Below are positions 8,687 through 16,942 of a stretch of 44,783 nucleotides of DNA, in pieces (position 1 is the stretch's first letter; every line of letters begins with the position of its first letter). Origin of the DNA: Anaerostipes sp. (GTDB taxonomy: Bacteria; Bacillota; Clostridia; Lachnospirales; Lachnospiraceae); the NCBI GenBank assembly GCA_028697725.1, contig JAQVEG010000020.1, positions 1 to 44,783 of the forward strand. The letters run 5' to 3'. The position numbers and the translations under genes were made by a program. Under the pieces are notes generated by a model. It was not told the DNA's origin. It saw nothing but the letters and a program-made list of their open reading frames with translations, and did no database searches.

Positions 8687-8935
8687 TTATTCCTCCATAG
8701 CTGATTTCAATTCATCAAGACTCAACCACCCTGTTCCGTCCGCAACAGCTTCTTTTGCTTCCTGCAACTTCGTCAACAGTTTTTTCTCTGCTCTATCTTT
8801 CTCATAGTCTTCGATATCAATCACTACAAATCTTCCTCTGCCATTCTTTGTTAAAAAAACCGGTTCTCCAACTTGGCAATTTTTGAGAACTTCATTATAA
8901 TTTCTCAAATCAGATACTGGTAAAATACTAGACAT
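8687..8935 (-). CDS. Phd/YefM-family antitoxin
   Basis: 82 residues. The N-terminal Phd/YefM DNA-binding fold is visible in LPVSDLRNYNEVLKNCQ and the strand pair GEPVFLTKNGRGRFVVIDI. The charged C-terminal half would wrap and neutralise the toxin encoded immediately downstream. In this family the antitoxin, with toxin as co-repressor, shuts off its own promoter. The promoter here (8983-9011) is embedded in a hairpin shared with the neighbouring operon's terminator. Confidence 0.88.
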   Translation of the reverse strand: MSSILPVSDLRNYNEVLKNCQVGEPVFLTKNGRGRFVVIDIEDYEKDRAEKKLLTKLQEAKEAVADGTGWLSLDELKSAMEE

Positions 8936-8982
8936 ATAATCAACTCCTCGTCTTTAATAATCATGTTTCTATTTACATCTTT

Positions 8983-9011
8983 ATTATATGCAAAAACGCT
9001 GTAAAATTCAA
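8983..9011 (-). promoter_or_regulatory. toxin-antitoxin promoter inside a terminator hairpin
   Basis: On the minus strand TTGAAT (9011-9006), 17 bp and a perfect TATAAT (8988-8983) precede the antitoxin by about 50 nt. The -35 box and most of the spacer lie within the long inverted repeat at 8992-9033. Confidence 0.7.
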
Positions 9012-9033
9012 CTTAAAATTTTACAGCGTTTTT
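8992..9033. terminator. bidirectional terminator after ppk
   Basis: A perfect 17-bp inverted repeat (AAAAACGCTGTAAAATT, 8992-9008, and its complement at 9017-9033) with an 8-nt loop ends the phosphate operon about 75 bp past the ppk stop. The arms end in A/T runs, so it can work both ways. It may also serve as an operator for the toxin-antitoxin pair. Confidence 0.8.
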
Positions 9034-9106
9034 GACGTGATTCCCTATCTCGAAACCATATAGAAACCTTTGATTTTATGGTTGACCCTTTGATTCTTCC
9101 TAATCT

Positions 9107-11179
9107 TTACTTCTCGTTTCCTCTTGCAGAATATGCCTGTTCATAGAAAAATTCTTGTGCATTTAACTTTGAATCTCCCTCTTTCACATTACGATAAACT
9201 CCATCTGCTCCTAATTCTCTTGCCTGAGTATTATCACTAAGCATTGTAATAAACATTTCACTTAAGGCATTTTTAATCTCTTCATCGTAGACTGGAATTG
9301 CCACTTCTACACGTCGAAGGGTATTTCTTGTCATGTAATCTGCGGATGCAATATAGATTTTTTCTCTTCCATTGCATCCAAAAATATAGATGCGTGAATG
9401 CTCAAGAAAACGACCTACAATACTAATTACGCGGATATTTTCTGTGATTTCAGGAATTCCAGGAATAAGGCAGCAAATTCCACGAATTATCATATCAATT
9501 TTTACACCTGCCTGAGATGCCTCGATTAACTTGTCAATAATTGCTTTGTCTGTAAGTGAGTTTAGTTTTAATCCTATATATGCTTCTTCCCCTGCCTGAG
9601 CATGTGCAATTTCTCCATCCATCATTTTTAACACTTTGTTTTGTAAACATTTTGGTGCAACTAATAAATGGCTGGTTTCATCCACTACAGTTTCTAATGC
9701 CAAGGCTTTAAATACTTCGTTTGCCTCCATCCCGATTTCTGGATTTGCAGTCATAATAGATAAATCTGTGTAGATTTTTGAAGTCTTTTCATTGTAGTTT
9801 CCTGTACCAACTTGTGTAATGTACTCTACTTTTCCTTCTTCTTTTCTTGTTATTAAGCAAAGTTTTGAATGTACTTTGTAATTATCAATTCCATAAATGA
9901 CACGACATCCAGCTTTTTCAAGATGCCTAGACCATTTAATGTTATTTTCTTCATCAAATCTAGCTTTTAATTCTACTAAAACAGTTACTTCTTTTCCGTT
10001 TTCCGCAGCATCCACAAGGGCTTCTACAATTTTGCTATGTTTTGCAACACGATACAATGTCATTTTAATAGAAACAACTTTAGGATCCTCTGCTGCCTCG
10101 CGAAGCAAGGTAATAAATGGACGAATATTTTCATAAGGAAAAGACAGCATTTTATCCTTTTCCTTAATTTGTGCAATAATAGACTTTCCCTCTTGGAACA
10201 TTGGTGATTTTTGTGGTACTCGTTTTTCATAGAATAATTCTTCTTTATTACGAAGTACATCTTGTAACTGGAATAAGAAAGATAAATCAAGAGGAGTATT
10301 GTTTTTAAATACATAATCTCGATTTACGCCCAAAAATCTACATAGGCTTTCTACAATACTACTGTCCATTTCTCTGGAAAGTTCCAAGCGAATTGGCATT
10401 CTCTTTTTTCTTTTTTTGATTAAATCTTCCATGAATTCACGATAATCTAAATCTTCATCATAAAGAGCATCTGCATCAATATCTGCATTTCTTGTAACAC
10501 GAATCACAGACTTTGCTTTTACATGGTATTTGCTAAATACTCGTGGTACATAGTGAAGAATAATGTCTTCTGATAACATATAAGTTCCTTCTCTTGTTGG
10601 AAGTTCAATTAAACGATCCACAACTAAATTAGAACATGGAATAATTCCGATTTTTTCTTTTCCACCCTTTGTTTCAAGAATAACAACTGCATAGATTTCT
10701 TTGTTTCTTAAAAATGGAAATGGCTGTTTTTTACCAACAATGGTAGGTGAAATCAATGGTGCAATTTCCTCTTCAAAATATCCAGCTAAGAATTCGCTTT
10801 CTTCTTTTGTGATTTTTTGAAAATCAACCATGCGCACACCTTTTTCTTCTAGTTGATCCATCATGTCTTGATATGCAACATCTTTTCTACGATTTAGTTT
10901 CTTTACTTCATGAAGCACTGCATCAATCTGCTCTTTTGCAGTCATCTTTGTTTTATTATCTTTTTTTATATGTTTATGTACTAACATTTGATCATGTAAT
11001 GAAGCAACTCGCACCATAAAAAATTCATCTAAATTACTTTGAAAAATAGATGCAAAAGATAATCTTTCACATAGTGGTGTTGTTTGTTTTTCTGCTTCTT
11101 CTAATACTCTCTCATTAAACTTGACCCATGAAAGTTCGCGGTTCATATACATTTCTCTTCCTTTGATTTCATCTTTCAT
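9107..11179 (-). CDS. ppk1: polyphosphate kinase
   Basis: A 690-residue PPK1-family enzyme that reversibly polymerises the gamma phosphate of ATP into inorganic polyphosphate. The N-terminal domain starts MNRELSWVKFNERVLEEA. The phosphohistidine is His437 in VHSKLCLI, and the second conserved histidine is in EHSRIYIFG near 597; the two phospholipase-D-like domains carry these. Length matches the family. The ATG at 11179 shares one base with the stop of the upstream symporter gene (TAATG), giving translational coupling. A second start at the MYMNRELSW methionines, nine codons in, has its own AAGGAAG site and is also plausible. It is the last gene of the phosphate operon. Confidence 0.96.
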   Translation of the reverse strand: MKDEIKGREMYMNRELSWVKFNERVLEEAEKQTTPLCERLSFASIFQSNLDEFFMVRVASLHDQMLVHKHIKKDNKTKMTAKEQIDAVLHEVKKLNRRKDVAYQDMMDQLEEKGVRMVDFQKITKEESEFLAGYFEEEIAPLISPTIVGKKQPFPFLRNKEIYAVVILETKGGKEKIGIIPCSNLVVDRLIELPTREGTYMLSEDIILHYVPRVFSKYHVKAKSVIRVTRNADIDADALYDEDLDYREFMEDLIKKRKKRMPIRLELSREMDSSIVESLCRFLGVNRDYVFKNNTPLDLSFLFQLQDVLRNKEELFYEKRVPQKSPMFQEGKSIIAQIKEKDKMLSFPYENIRPFITLLREAAEDPKVVSIKMTLYRVAKHSKIVEALVDAAENGKEVTVLVELKARFDEENNIKWSRHLEKAGCRVIYGIDNYKVHSKLCLITRKEEGKVEYITQVGTGNYNEKTSKIYTDLSIMTANPEIGMEANEVFKALALETVVDETSHLLVAPKCLQNKVLKMMDGEIAHAQAGEEAYIGLKLNSLTDKAIIDKLIEASQAGVKIDMIIRGICCLIPGIPEITENIRVISIVGRFLEHSRIYIFGCNGREKIYIASADYMTRNTLRRVEVAIPVYDEEIKNALSEMFITMLSDNTQARELGADGVYRNVKEGDSKLNAQEFFYEQAYSARGNEK

Positions 11180-12900
11180 TATGCATTTCCTTCCTCTGCT
11201 TCTACAGCCTCGGTTTCCGGGGTACTAATAAAATAATTAAAATCCAAATGAGCCATAGCTGCCTCTACAATATTAATACAGCTATTTCCCATTCGATCTA
11301 AACTATGTAGAATTTTAGAAAATGGTGCCGTTAAATCTGCACTGCATTTTCCTCTTTTTACACGTGACATATGACGTTTTCTCATTTTCAAGTCTAAATC
11401 TAGCACTTCTTCTTTTTCCTTTATAATTCCATCTGCATTTTCAACATTTCCAGTTGTCAGCATTTTAATAGATTCTCGATACATTTTCCGAATTAAATTT
11501 GTACATTTTATAAGGTCTTCCATGGCCTCTGATGAATAGTCATATTTATGGTCTATTTTCTCTTGAATGGATACTGCCATTTCTGAACATAGATTTCCCA
11601 TACGGTCAATATCGCTTAAAACATACATCATTGCTGCTGTCTGTGTGGATTGTTTTTCTGTCAATCCTCCTGCTGCAAACAAATTTGCGAGATATTCTGT
11701 AATCTGTCCATAAATATTACTCACTGCTTCTGATTTTTCAATGATTTCTTTTGTTAATTTTGTATCGTTTTTCTCAGCAGCATTTTGAATTTTCCCAAGC
11801 ATACATTGAACCATATCACTACAATGCATAACCTCTTTAATTACAAGCTCAAGGGCAGCGGTTGGCTGATTTAAAATATTATCATCAAGGTAAAGTACTT
11901 GTGTTGCGTCCACTTGCTCTTCTTCTTTATTTGGAATCAACTTCATAACAATTTTAACCATGAGCCAAATAAGTGGAATCCACACTAAGGTCATTACAAT
12001 ATTAAATGTAGTATGAGCATTAGCAATTTGCCTTGCAATTACTTGAACTTCTGGTCCCTTTGGAGAAATCATTTGGACAAGTGCCGCAAATGGTTTGATT
12101 AGCCAAATGAAAACGAAACATCCTGATATATTGAAAATGCAATGGGCAACAGCAGTTCTTTTGGCATCTCTTGACTGTCCAACACATGCGAGTAATGCTG
12201 TAATCGTTGTACCAATATTATCTCCAAGCAAAATAGGAATTGCCCCGGTTAAACCAATGATACTTGTCACTCCATCAGCTCCTGGCTGTGCCGCAAAATT
12301 TTGTAGCACTGCAATGGTTGCACTACTACTTTGAACAACAAGAGTCATCATAGTACCAACTCCAACACCTAGAATTGGAATATGTGAAACCTGAGAAATT
12401 AGATTGGTAAAGACTGGACTTGATGCCAACGGCTTCATTACATCACCCATAATTTCGATTCCTGTAAATAACAAACCAAATGCAAAAATTGTCTGTCCTA
12501 TATTTTTTACTCTTTCATTTTTTGAAACAAAAGAAATAATAAAACCAATAAATACAATAATATAAATATAATCACTAATTTTAAATGCTATGATTTGTGC
12601 TGTCATAGTAGTACCAATATTTGCACCCAAGATAATTGAAATCGCCTGTGGCAGTGTCATAAGCCCTGCACTTACAAATCCAATAACCATAACCGTTGTC
12701 GCACTACTACTTTGTAATACTGCAGTTGTCAACGCCCCTGCTAAAACTCCTAATACAGGATTTCTTGTCAACATACTTAAAATACTTTTCATTTTTGATC
12801 CAGCAGCTTTTTGAAGACATTCACTCATCATGTTCATTCCAAAAATGAAAATTGCCAGCCCTCCAAGCAGACCAAATATTACTTCCATTGAACTGTTCAT
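11179..12900 (-). CDS. Na+/phosphate symporter with C-terminal PhoU-like domain
   Basis: A 573-residue Na/Pi-cotransporter (NptA/PNaS) family protein. Two inverted repeats carry the QSSSAT signature (Gln63 in VLQSSSATTV and a second copy, VVQSSSATIAV, near 187), within about eight membrane segments. From about 350 the protein is cytosolic and helical, resembling PhoU (ALELVIKEVMHCSDMVQ, DIDRMGNLCSEMA, SLDRMGNSCINI). It moves phosphate across the membrane with sodium; bacterial members may import or export. AAGGAGAGAG precedes the ATG. It lies between the PstS-like lipoprotein (14 bp upstream) and ppk (overlapping by 1 nt), so phosphate entering here could be fed to polyphosphate synthesis. 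Confidence 0.92.
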   Translation of the reverse strand: MNSSMEVIFGLLGGLAIFIFGMNMMSECLQKAAGSKMKSILSMLTRNPVLGVLAGALTTAVLQSSSATTVMVIGFVSAGLMTLPQAISIILGANIGTTMTAQIIAFKISDYIYIIVFIGFIISFVSKNERVKNIGQTIFAFGLLFTGIEIMGDVMKPLASSPVFTNLISQVSHIPILGVGVGTMMTLVVQSSSATIAVLQNFAAQPGADGVTSIIGLTGAIPILLGDNIGTTITALLACVGQSRDAKRTAVAHCIFNISGCFVFIWLIKPFAALVQMISPKGPEVQVIARQIANAHTTFNIVMTLVWIPLIWLMVKIVMKLIPNKEEEQVDATQVLYLDDNILNQPTAALELVIKEVMHCSDMVQCMLGKIQNAAEKNDTKLTKEIIEKSEAVSNIYGQITEYLANLFAAGGLTEKQSTQTAAMMYVLSDIDRMGNLCSEMAVSIQEKIDHKYDYSSEAMEDLIKCTNLIRKMYRESIKMLTTGNVENADGIIKEKEEVLDLDLKMRKRHMSRVKRGKCSADLTAPFSKILHSLDRMGNSCINIVEAAMAHLDFNYFISTPETEAVEAEEGNA

Positions 12901-12914
12901 TTAACTCTCTCCTT

Positions 12915-13817
12915 TTACTTCTCTTTTGTGTTTAAGTCATTCCATTTTATTAGACTACCTTTATATAAAGCCTTTAATTGCTTTGTACTTAAGTTAGTAA
13001 CGGGGTTATCTTTATTTACAATTACCGTAATCCCATCCTTTGCAATGGTTTCATAGTTTAGTAATTCTTTTTCATAATCTTTTAGTTCTCTTGAAGACAT
13101 TCCAAGATCACAAGTTCCTTTCATTGCATCATTTAATCCACTTGTTGAATCCGATGCTTCCACTTTAATCTTCGCATTTGTATTTAGCTTCATATATTGT
13201 TTTGCTAATTCTTCTAATAGTCCCGACATGGAAGTAGACCCATGAATGGTTATAGTTCCACTTGATTTATCCGATAAAAAGCTCTTGGATTTCCCAATTG
13301 GTACAAAATTTTTCCCAACGGTTTCCTGTCCCTTTCCCTGAATATAAGTAATAAAATCTCGTTCCACATCTCGAAGTTTTCCTGTATACGTTAGATAGAA
13401 AGAACGAGACAAGTCATATTTTCCCTTGGCAATATTTTGACTTGTATCCTTCTTTCCATTGACATTTATTGCCTTTATCTTTTCATTTTTTAATATCTCT
13501 CCCGAAGGAACATATCCTATGGCATTCTTGTTATTTCCAACATATTCAACGACTTTTTCTGCGTTATCTACAACATATGCTTTCTTTGTTGTATCATCTG
13601 AATTATCCGTTGAATTTGACATTTCTCCAAGTCCTACTAAATCTGCAAAAGTTGTTCTTGTCCCTGAGCCTTCTTCTCTTGATACTATTTTTACACTGCC
13701 CAGCTTATCTAGTCCGTTAATTGTTTGTTGATTATTTGTTGAATCTTTTCCACATGCACACAATGCCACGACTGTACATACCATTAGAAACATCCATATT
13801 GCTTTTTTTTGAAACAA
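12915..13817 (-). CDS. PstS-like phosphate-binding lipoprotein with lobe order swapped
   Basis: A 300-residue protein with a lipoprotein signal (VALCACGK; lipidated Cys about 22) and two substrate-binding lobes in unusual order. The lobe that is C-terminal in classical PstS (VSREEGSGTRTTF at about 45-57, then NAIGYVPSG) comes first. The classical N-terminal lobe comes second: GTITIHGSTSMSG near 195, then CDLGMSSREL, IAKDGITVIVNKDNPV and KWNDL at the end. This permuted layout occurs in other clostridial PstS-like proteins as far as I recall. The open frame extends to 13850, but a TTG at 13817 with AAAGGAGG 9 nt upstream fits the signal peptide better. No pstCAB follows; the symporter gene does. 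Confidence 0.85.
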   Translation of the reverse strand: MFQKKAIWMFLMVCTVVALCACGKDSTNNQQTINGLDKLGSVKIVSREEGSGTRTTFADLVGLGEMSNSTDNSDDTTKKAYVVDNAEKVVEYVGNNKNAIGYVPSGEILKNEKIKAINVNGKKDTSQNIAKGKYDLSRSFYLTYTGKLRDVERDFITYIQGKGQETVGKNFVPIGKSKSFLSDKSSGTITIHGSTSMSGLLEELAKQYMKLNTNAKIKVEASDSTSGLNDAMKGTCDLGMSSRELKDYEKELLNYETIAKDGITVIVNKDNPVTNLSTKQLKALYKGSLIKWNDLNTKEK

Positions 13818-13898
13818 CTTTTCTTTCCTCCTTTGTACGTTCTCATACATAATTATCCACTTTACATTTACTATGTGTATGAAAGCCTAACATTTTAA

Positions 13899-13938
13899 TG
13901 TAAAATCCTTTCTTTCCTTTATGTTAAATCTATGTTAA
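13899..13938 (-). promoter_or_regulatory. PhoP-box-like direct repeats upstream of the phosphate operon
   Basis: On the minus strand TTAACA occurs twice (13938-13933 and 13927-13922) with an 11-bp period, and TTTACA follows at 13904-13899, about two periods on. This matches the TT(A/C/T)ACA boxes with about 5-bp gaps bound by PhoP of Firmicutes in phosphate-starved cells. A TAAAAT follows as a possible -10, and no good -35 is present, as is usual for activator-dependent Pho promoters. The assignment is inference. Confidence 0.55.
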
Positions 13939-13961
13939 ATCCCTATGCCTCATGATTTAAC

Positions 13962-13996
13962 AAAAAAAAGACAATTACACAAATGTGTAACTGTCC
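13962..13996 (-). terminator. terminator of the ABC/RNase H operon
   Basis: GACAGTTACAC and its near-perfect complement (13970-13995) form a stem around ATTT, followed on the minus strand by an eight-T run (13969-13962). It lies just past the RNase H stop. Confidence 0.8.
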
Positions 13997-14017
13997 GTAA
14001 AAAATATGAATTTTACA

Positions 14018-14620
14018 TTATTTTAAACCAATGCCCAACGCCCCTTTTGCAAGTTCATCTGCCTTGTCATTGTATTTATCATTGGAATGCCCTTTAATCT
14101 TTACAAACTTTACCTGCAGCTTGTCTTTGACGCTGTCATAAAATGCTTTGTATGCCTTAGTTCCCTCTTTGTTGGTTTTCCATTCTCCTACGCACCACTT
14201 TTCAATTCCTGCATAATCATAGTGAATGGCAAGTTTTTTATAGCCATGGTCTGTGGCATATCTCATTGCCGCCTCTGCTCCCTTAATCTCTCCTGCAACA
14301 TTTCGCATGGAAACTAATTCTGAATCTTCGTATGCTTTTGCAAAAAATGTTTCTTTCCCATCAATAAACAACACCATTCCGTAGGAAAACATTTTTTTAT
14401 TATTATCAAAACTTCCATCTACATATGCGATTAACGTATCTTCATCAATGGTCATAAGTTCACTGGCACTTGGATTCATATATTCAATAGCCTCTTCTTC
14501 TGTCTTAAAACTTTTATACTGAGCATTGGGGAATCCATGGGTCTGTTTCCTGCATTCATCCCAGGAACGATAAATCCCTGGTTCCTTCCCTTGCTTTACT
14601 GCGTAAAATTTACTTGCCAT
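14018..14620 (-). CDS. rnhA: ribonuclease H with N-terminal viroplasmin domain
   Basis: A 200-residue cytosolic RNase HI that cleaves the RNA strand of RNA-DNA hybrids. The N-terminal viroplasmin (caulimovirus VI-like) hybrid-binding domain is at about 4-47 (KFYAVKQGKEPGIYRSWDEC, then FKTEEEAIEYMN). The catalytic domain follows, with the four acidic residues in YVDGSF, AGEIKGAE, IHYDYAGIE and NDKADELAK. The frame extends five codons further, but the ATG at 14620 has GGAGG 6 nt upstream and fits the family. It follows the unknown anchored protein by 19 bp and seems to be the last gene of the GntR-ABC operon, an unrelated passenger. Confidence 0.93.
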   Translation of the reverse strand: MASKFYAVKQGKEPGIYRSWDECRKQTHGFPNAQYKSFKTEEEAIEYMNPSASELMTIDEDTLIAYVDGSFDNNKKMFSYGMVLFIDGKETFFAKAYEDSELVSMRNVAGEIKGAEAAMRYATDHGYKKLAIHYDYAGIEKWCVGEWKTNKEGTKAYKAFYDSVKDKLQVKFVKIKGHSNDKYNDKADELAKGALGIGLK

Positions 14621-14639
14621 CTGTTTCCTCCACAATAAT

Positions 14640-15884
14640 TTACTTTATCATAACTTTACACACCTTAGATGCCCATGTCAACTCCTTTAAATCCTGCTTT
14701 TGATAATTACGGTTTCCTATGGTTCCTTTTGTTTTTTTATCTGCAATGGTAAAATGATTCACCCACTCATTTGCTTCTTGTTCTTTCACACCCATCTGCA
14801 TTAAACATGCTTTGATAAAAGGTTTCTCTCTGTTGTAAAATCCTTGATTGATATTTAATCCTCCCTCATAGAACTGTACATATGGAATCCACAATGTCAT
14901 CTGAGAAATATGCCCATCTTTTTTTAATATTTTAACAAACCTGCTTTCATAATAAGTGTCTTTCCAGGCGTTACTTTGCATTTGAATCTGCGTATATTCT
15001 CCTCCTGGATTGTAGTTGGTAAGCGTCCAGTATTCTCTTCCCTCTTGTGGAACTTGTTTTTTCATCTTGCTAAATGACTGTTGTGAATCACAATCATGTC
15101 GAATAATAAAATCGGCATAATTATATAAAAATTCAATTCCATTGCTCTCAAATCGATAGTATTTATTTACATCATGGAACAATGTCTTTTTATTGTTCAC
15201 CACAACCTCTATTCCTTTACTATCTGCCTCTACCTTCTTCATCCATTCAGCAATTCCATGAAATCCTTCCTTCTCAAGGTTTTGGATAAACTCTGATTGA
15301 GCCAGATTCATCTGCGCCGTTCCGTCAATATAATGATTGTCTTTATCCACTGCATATATTAAATCTCTCTTTTGTTTCCAGTCATATCCTTTTATTTTAT
15401 TCTTCTTGTATGTGGACAGAGTATGAAAGTCTTCTTGGTAATCTCCGTTTTTCGTTTGAATTAATCGGTAAAGATTGGCTTCATTATAATCGTTGTGAGC
15501 CATCCCATCAGCATAAAAATCAGTTTCCCCGTCATACTCCCATGGACTATCTTGTATTTTATCACTATACCAACTGGCAAAACTATAATCATATAAATTT
15601 ACTGTTTCATTTCCCACATACTTTGTATGTTTCAATGCCTGATATAGTTTTTTAAATGTTTTTCTCATCTCCTTATCATTGGTTTTTGGCTGTTTTGCCG
15701 TAAACTCTGCCGTTACAGATTTTTTGCTGGGAAGATAACTGTTTTTTGCAGCAATACGAATTTCAGAACGAACATCCAAAAAGTTCCATAACATTATAAC
15801 GCATCCTACAAGAAGAATAATTCCAGCCACGAGTCCAATTCTACGATTTCTTTTTCTCTTTTTTAATGTCCCTTGAAATTTCAT
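14640..15884 (-). CDS. single-pass membrane protein of unknown function, ABC-operon member
   Basis: 414 residues from the ATG at 15884. A basic N-terminus (KKRKRNRRIG) is followed by one transmembrane helix at about 15-33 and a long domain predicted to face outward. That domain is rich in Tyr, Trp, Asn and Lys and lacks cysteines until near the C-terminus. No domain was recognised. Its start overlaps the upstream permease stop by 4 nt (ATGA), so it is translationally coupled to the ABC transporter. It may be an accessory or sensor subunit, or an immunity-type protein. A frame extending to 16034 is rejected because it is internal to the permease gene. Confidence 0.7.
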   Translation of the reverse strand: MKFQGTLKKRKRNRRIGLVAGIILLVGCVIMLWNFLDVRSEIRIAAKNSYLPSKKSVTAEFTAKQPKTNDKEMRKTFKKLYQALKHTKYVGNETVNLYDYSFASWYSDKIQDSPWEYDGETDFYADGMAHNDYNEANLYRLIQTKNGDYQEDFHTLSTYKKNKIKGYDWKQKRDLIYAVDKDNHYIDGTAQMNLAQSEFIQNLEKEGFHGIAEWMKKVEADSKGIEVVVNNKKTLFHDVNKYYRFESNGIEFLYNYADFIIRHDCDSQQSFSKMKKQVPQEGREYWTLTNYNPGGEYTQIQMQSNAWKDTYYESRFVKILKKDGHISQMTLWIPYVQFYEGGLNINQGFYNREKPFIKACLMQMGVKEQEANEWVNHFTIADKKTKGTIGNRNYQKQDLKELTWASKVCKVMIK

Positions 15885-16942
15885 TTTTCCCACTTCCTCT
15901 CTCTTTTTTTCACATATATAAAATAGTAGGTCAAACCAAATAATAAGAAAATCAGACCTATGGTTTCTTTTCTTCCAATCCGAATTTGCATTTTTAATCC
16001 AACAATAACAACAAAGGCAATCACTCCAAAACATCCACCTGCCACAAAAATCTTTTCAAGCATTGGATAATAAATTGCATTTCCCTTTTTTGATTCATCA
16101 AGAGTTACGCTTGTATAATAAGCCGCTACAAATAAAATAGCAGAAAGTAACAACTGCACAAAAACTACAAGCAAAATATGATTAAAATAAATAATATCAA
16201 TCTGTTTTGCCACTCCTGCATCCCACACTGCTATTTCATTTATAGGATCTGTAATTAAAAAAACAGAATTAAGCCAGCTAGTTTTCTGTGCGCCATCAAT
16301 TAATTGGTTAATTAATTGGTCATTACATGCGCTCATCAAGTTGGGAAATATGAAAATCCCAGCTGATATTAAAGCTCCCATGGGAGATTTTCTACATATG
16401 CTTTGAACCAAGGATACCACTGCATACATTAAAGTTAAGGAACACCAAATATAAATTAGATATATGCTCAAGTTCCATAAACTATCAATTCCTAAAATTT
16501 CTTTGGCATATGTATATGGTGCCAACCGTTCTTGAAACCAGCCATTCAGACGAATTCTTGTCCCAAGCACAACCACGGAGAGTAGCACCCATGGAATCGT
16601 ATAGACTATCATTCCTGTTACCCATCTTGTCATAAATACTTTGTTCTTTTTTACTGGTAGGGAGGCAAGAAAGGCACCTCCCATTCCTACTTTATCTCTC
16701 CCATATAAATAAGAAGCATATAAAATCATTGGTACTGTAACTGCAATTGCAAAGTCCATCACATGCTGTAAGCTATCTAAAAAAAGACATGCAACTGTTT
16801 CATGGGTTCCAATTTGCAACTCACTAACATTAATCCAAAGATCATTGATATATGTATAGCTTACAAATCCTAGAATCACAATACAAAAGAATATTGTAAT
16901 CCCTATCATATTTCGTCTCTCATGCCTTTCTATGCTTTTCAT
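15881..16942 (-). CDS. ABC transporter membrane subunit (second permease)
   Basis: 353 residues with about seven or eight hydrophobic segments, resembling ABC-2-type permeases such as those of GntR/YtrA-linked exporters. A charged stretch (LYGRDKVGMGGAFLASLPVK) between helices 2 and 3 resembles the coupling-helix region of such permeases ("SLPVKKNKV"). The matching stretch in the partner permease is FPTTRKKIFKD. The start at 16942 is chosen for GGAGA 4 nt upstream and overlaps the first permease by 23 nt. The two permeases probably pair with the ATPase at 18048 as a heterodimeric exporter. The substrate is unknown. Confidence 0.75.
   Translation of the reverse strand: MKSIERHERRNMIGITIFFCIVILGFVSYTYINDLWINVSELQIGTHETVACLFLDSLQHVMDFAIAVTVPMILYASYLYGRDKVGMGGAFLASLPVKKNKVFMTRWVTGMIVYTIPWVLLSVVVLGTRIRLNGWFQERLAPYTYAKEILGIDSLWNLSIYLIYIWCSLTLMYAVVSLVQSICRKSPMGALISAGIFIFPNLMSACNDQLINQLIDGAQKTSWLNSVFLITDPINEIAVWDAGVAKQIDIIYFNHILLVVFVQLLLSAILFVAAYYTSVTLDESKKGNAIYYPMLEKIFVAGGCFGVIAFVVIVGLKMQIRIGRKETIGLIFLLFGLTYYFIYVKKRERKWEK

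Noticed and set aside
13459..13731. Two overlapping plus-strand ORFs of 83-90 codons
   Set aside because: They are shadows of the PstS-like gene and have no ribosome site or family signature.
15885..16034. 50-residue N-terminal extension of the anchored protein
   Set aside because: It lies inside the permease gene in another frame; the ATGA junction and single helix support the start at 15884.
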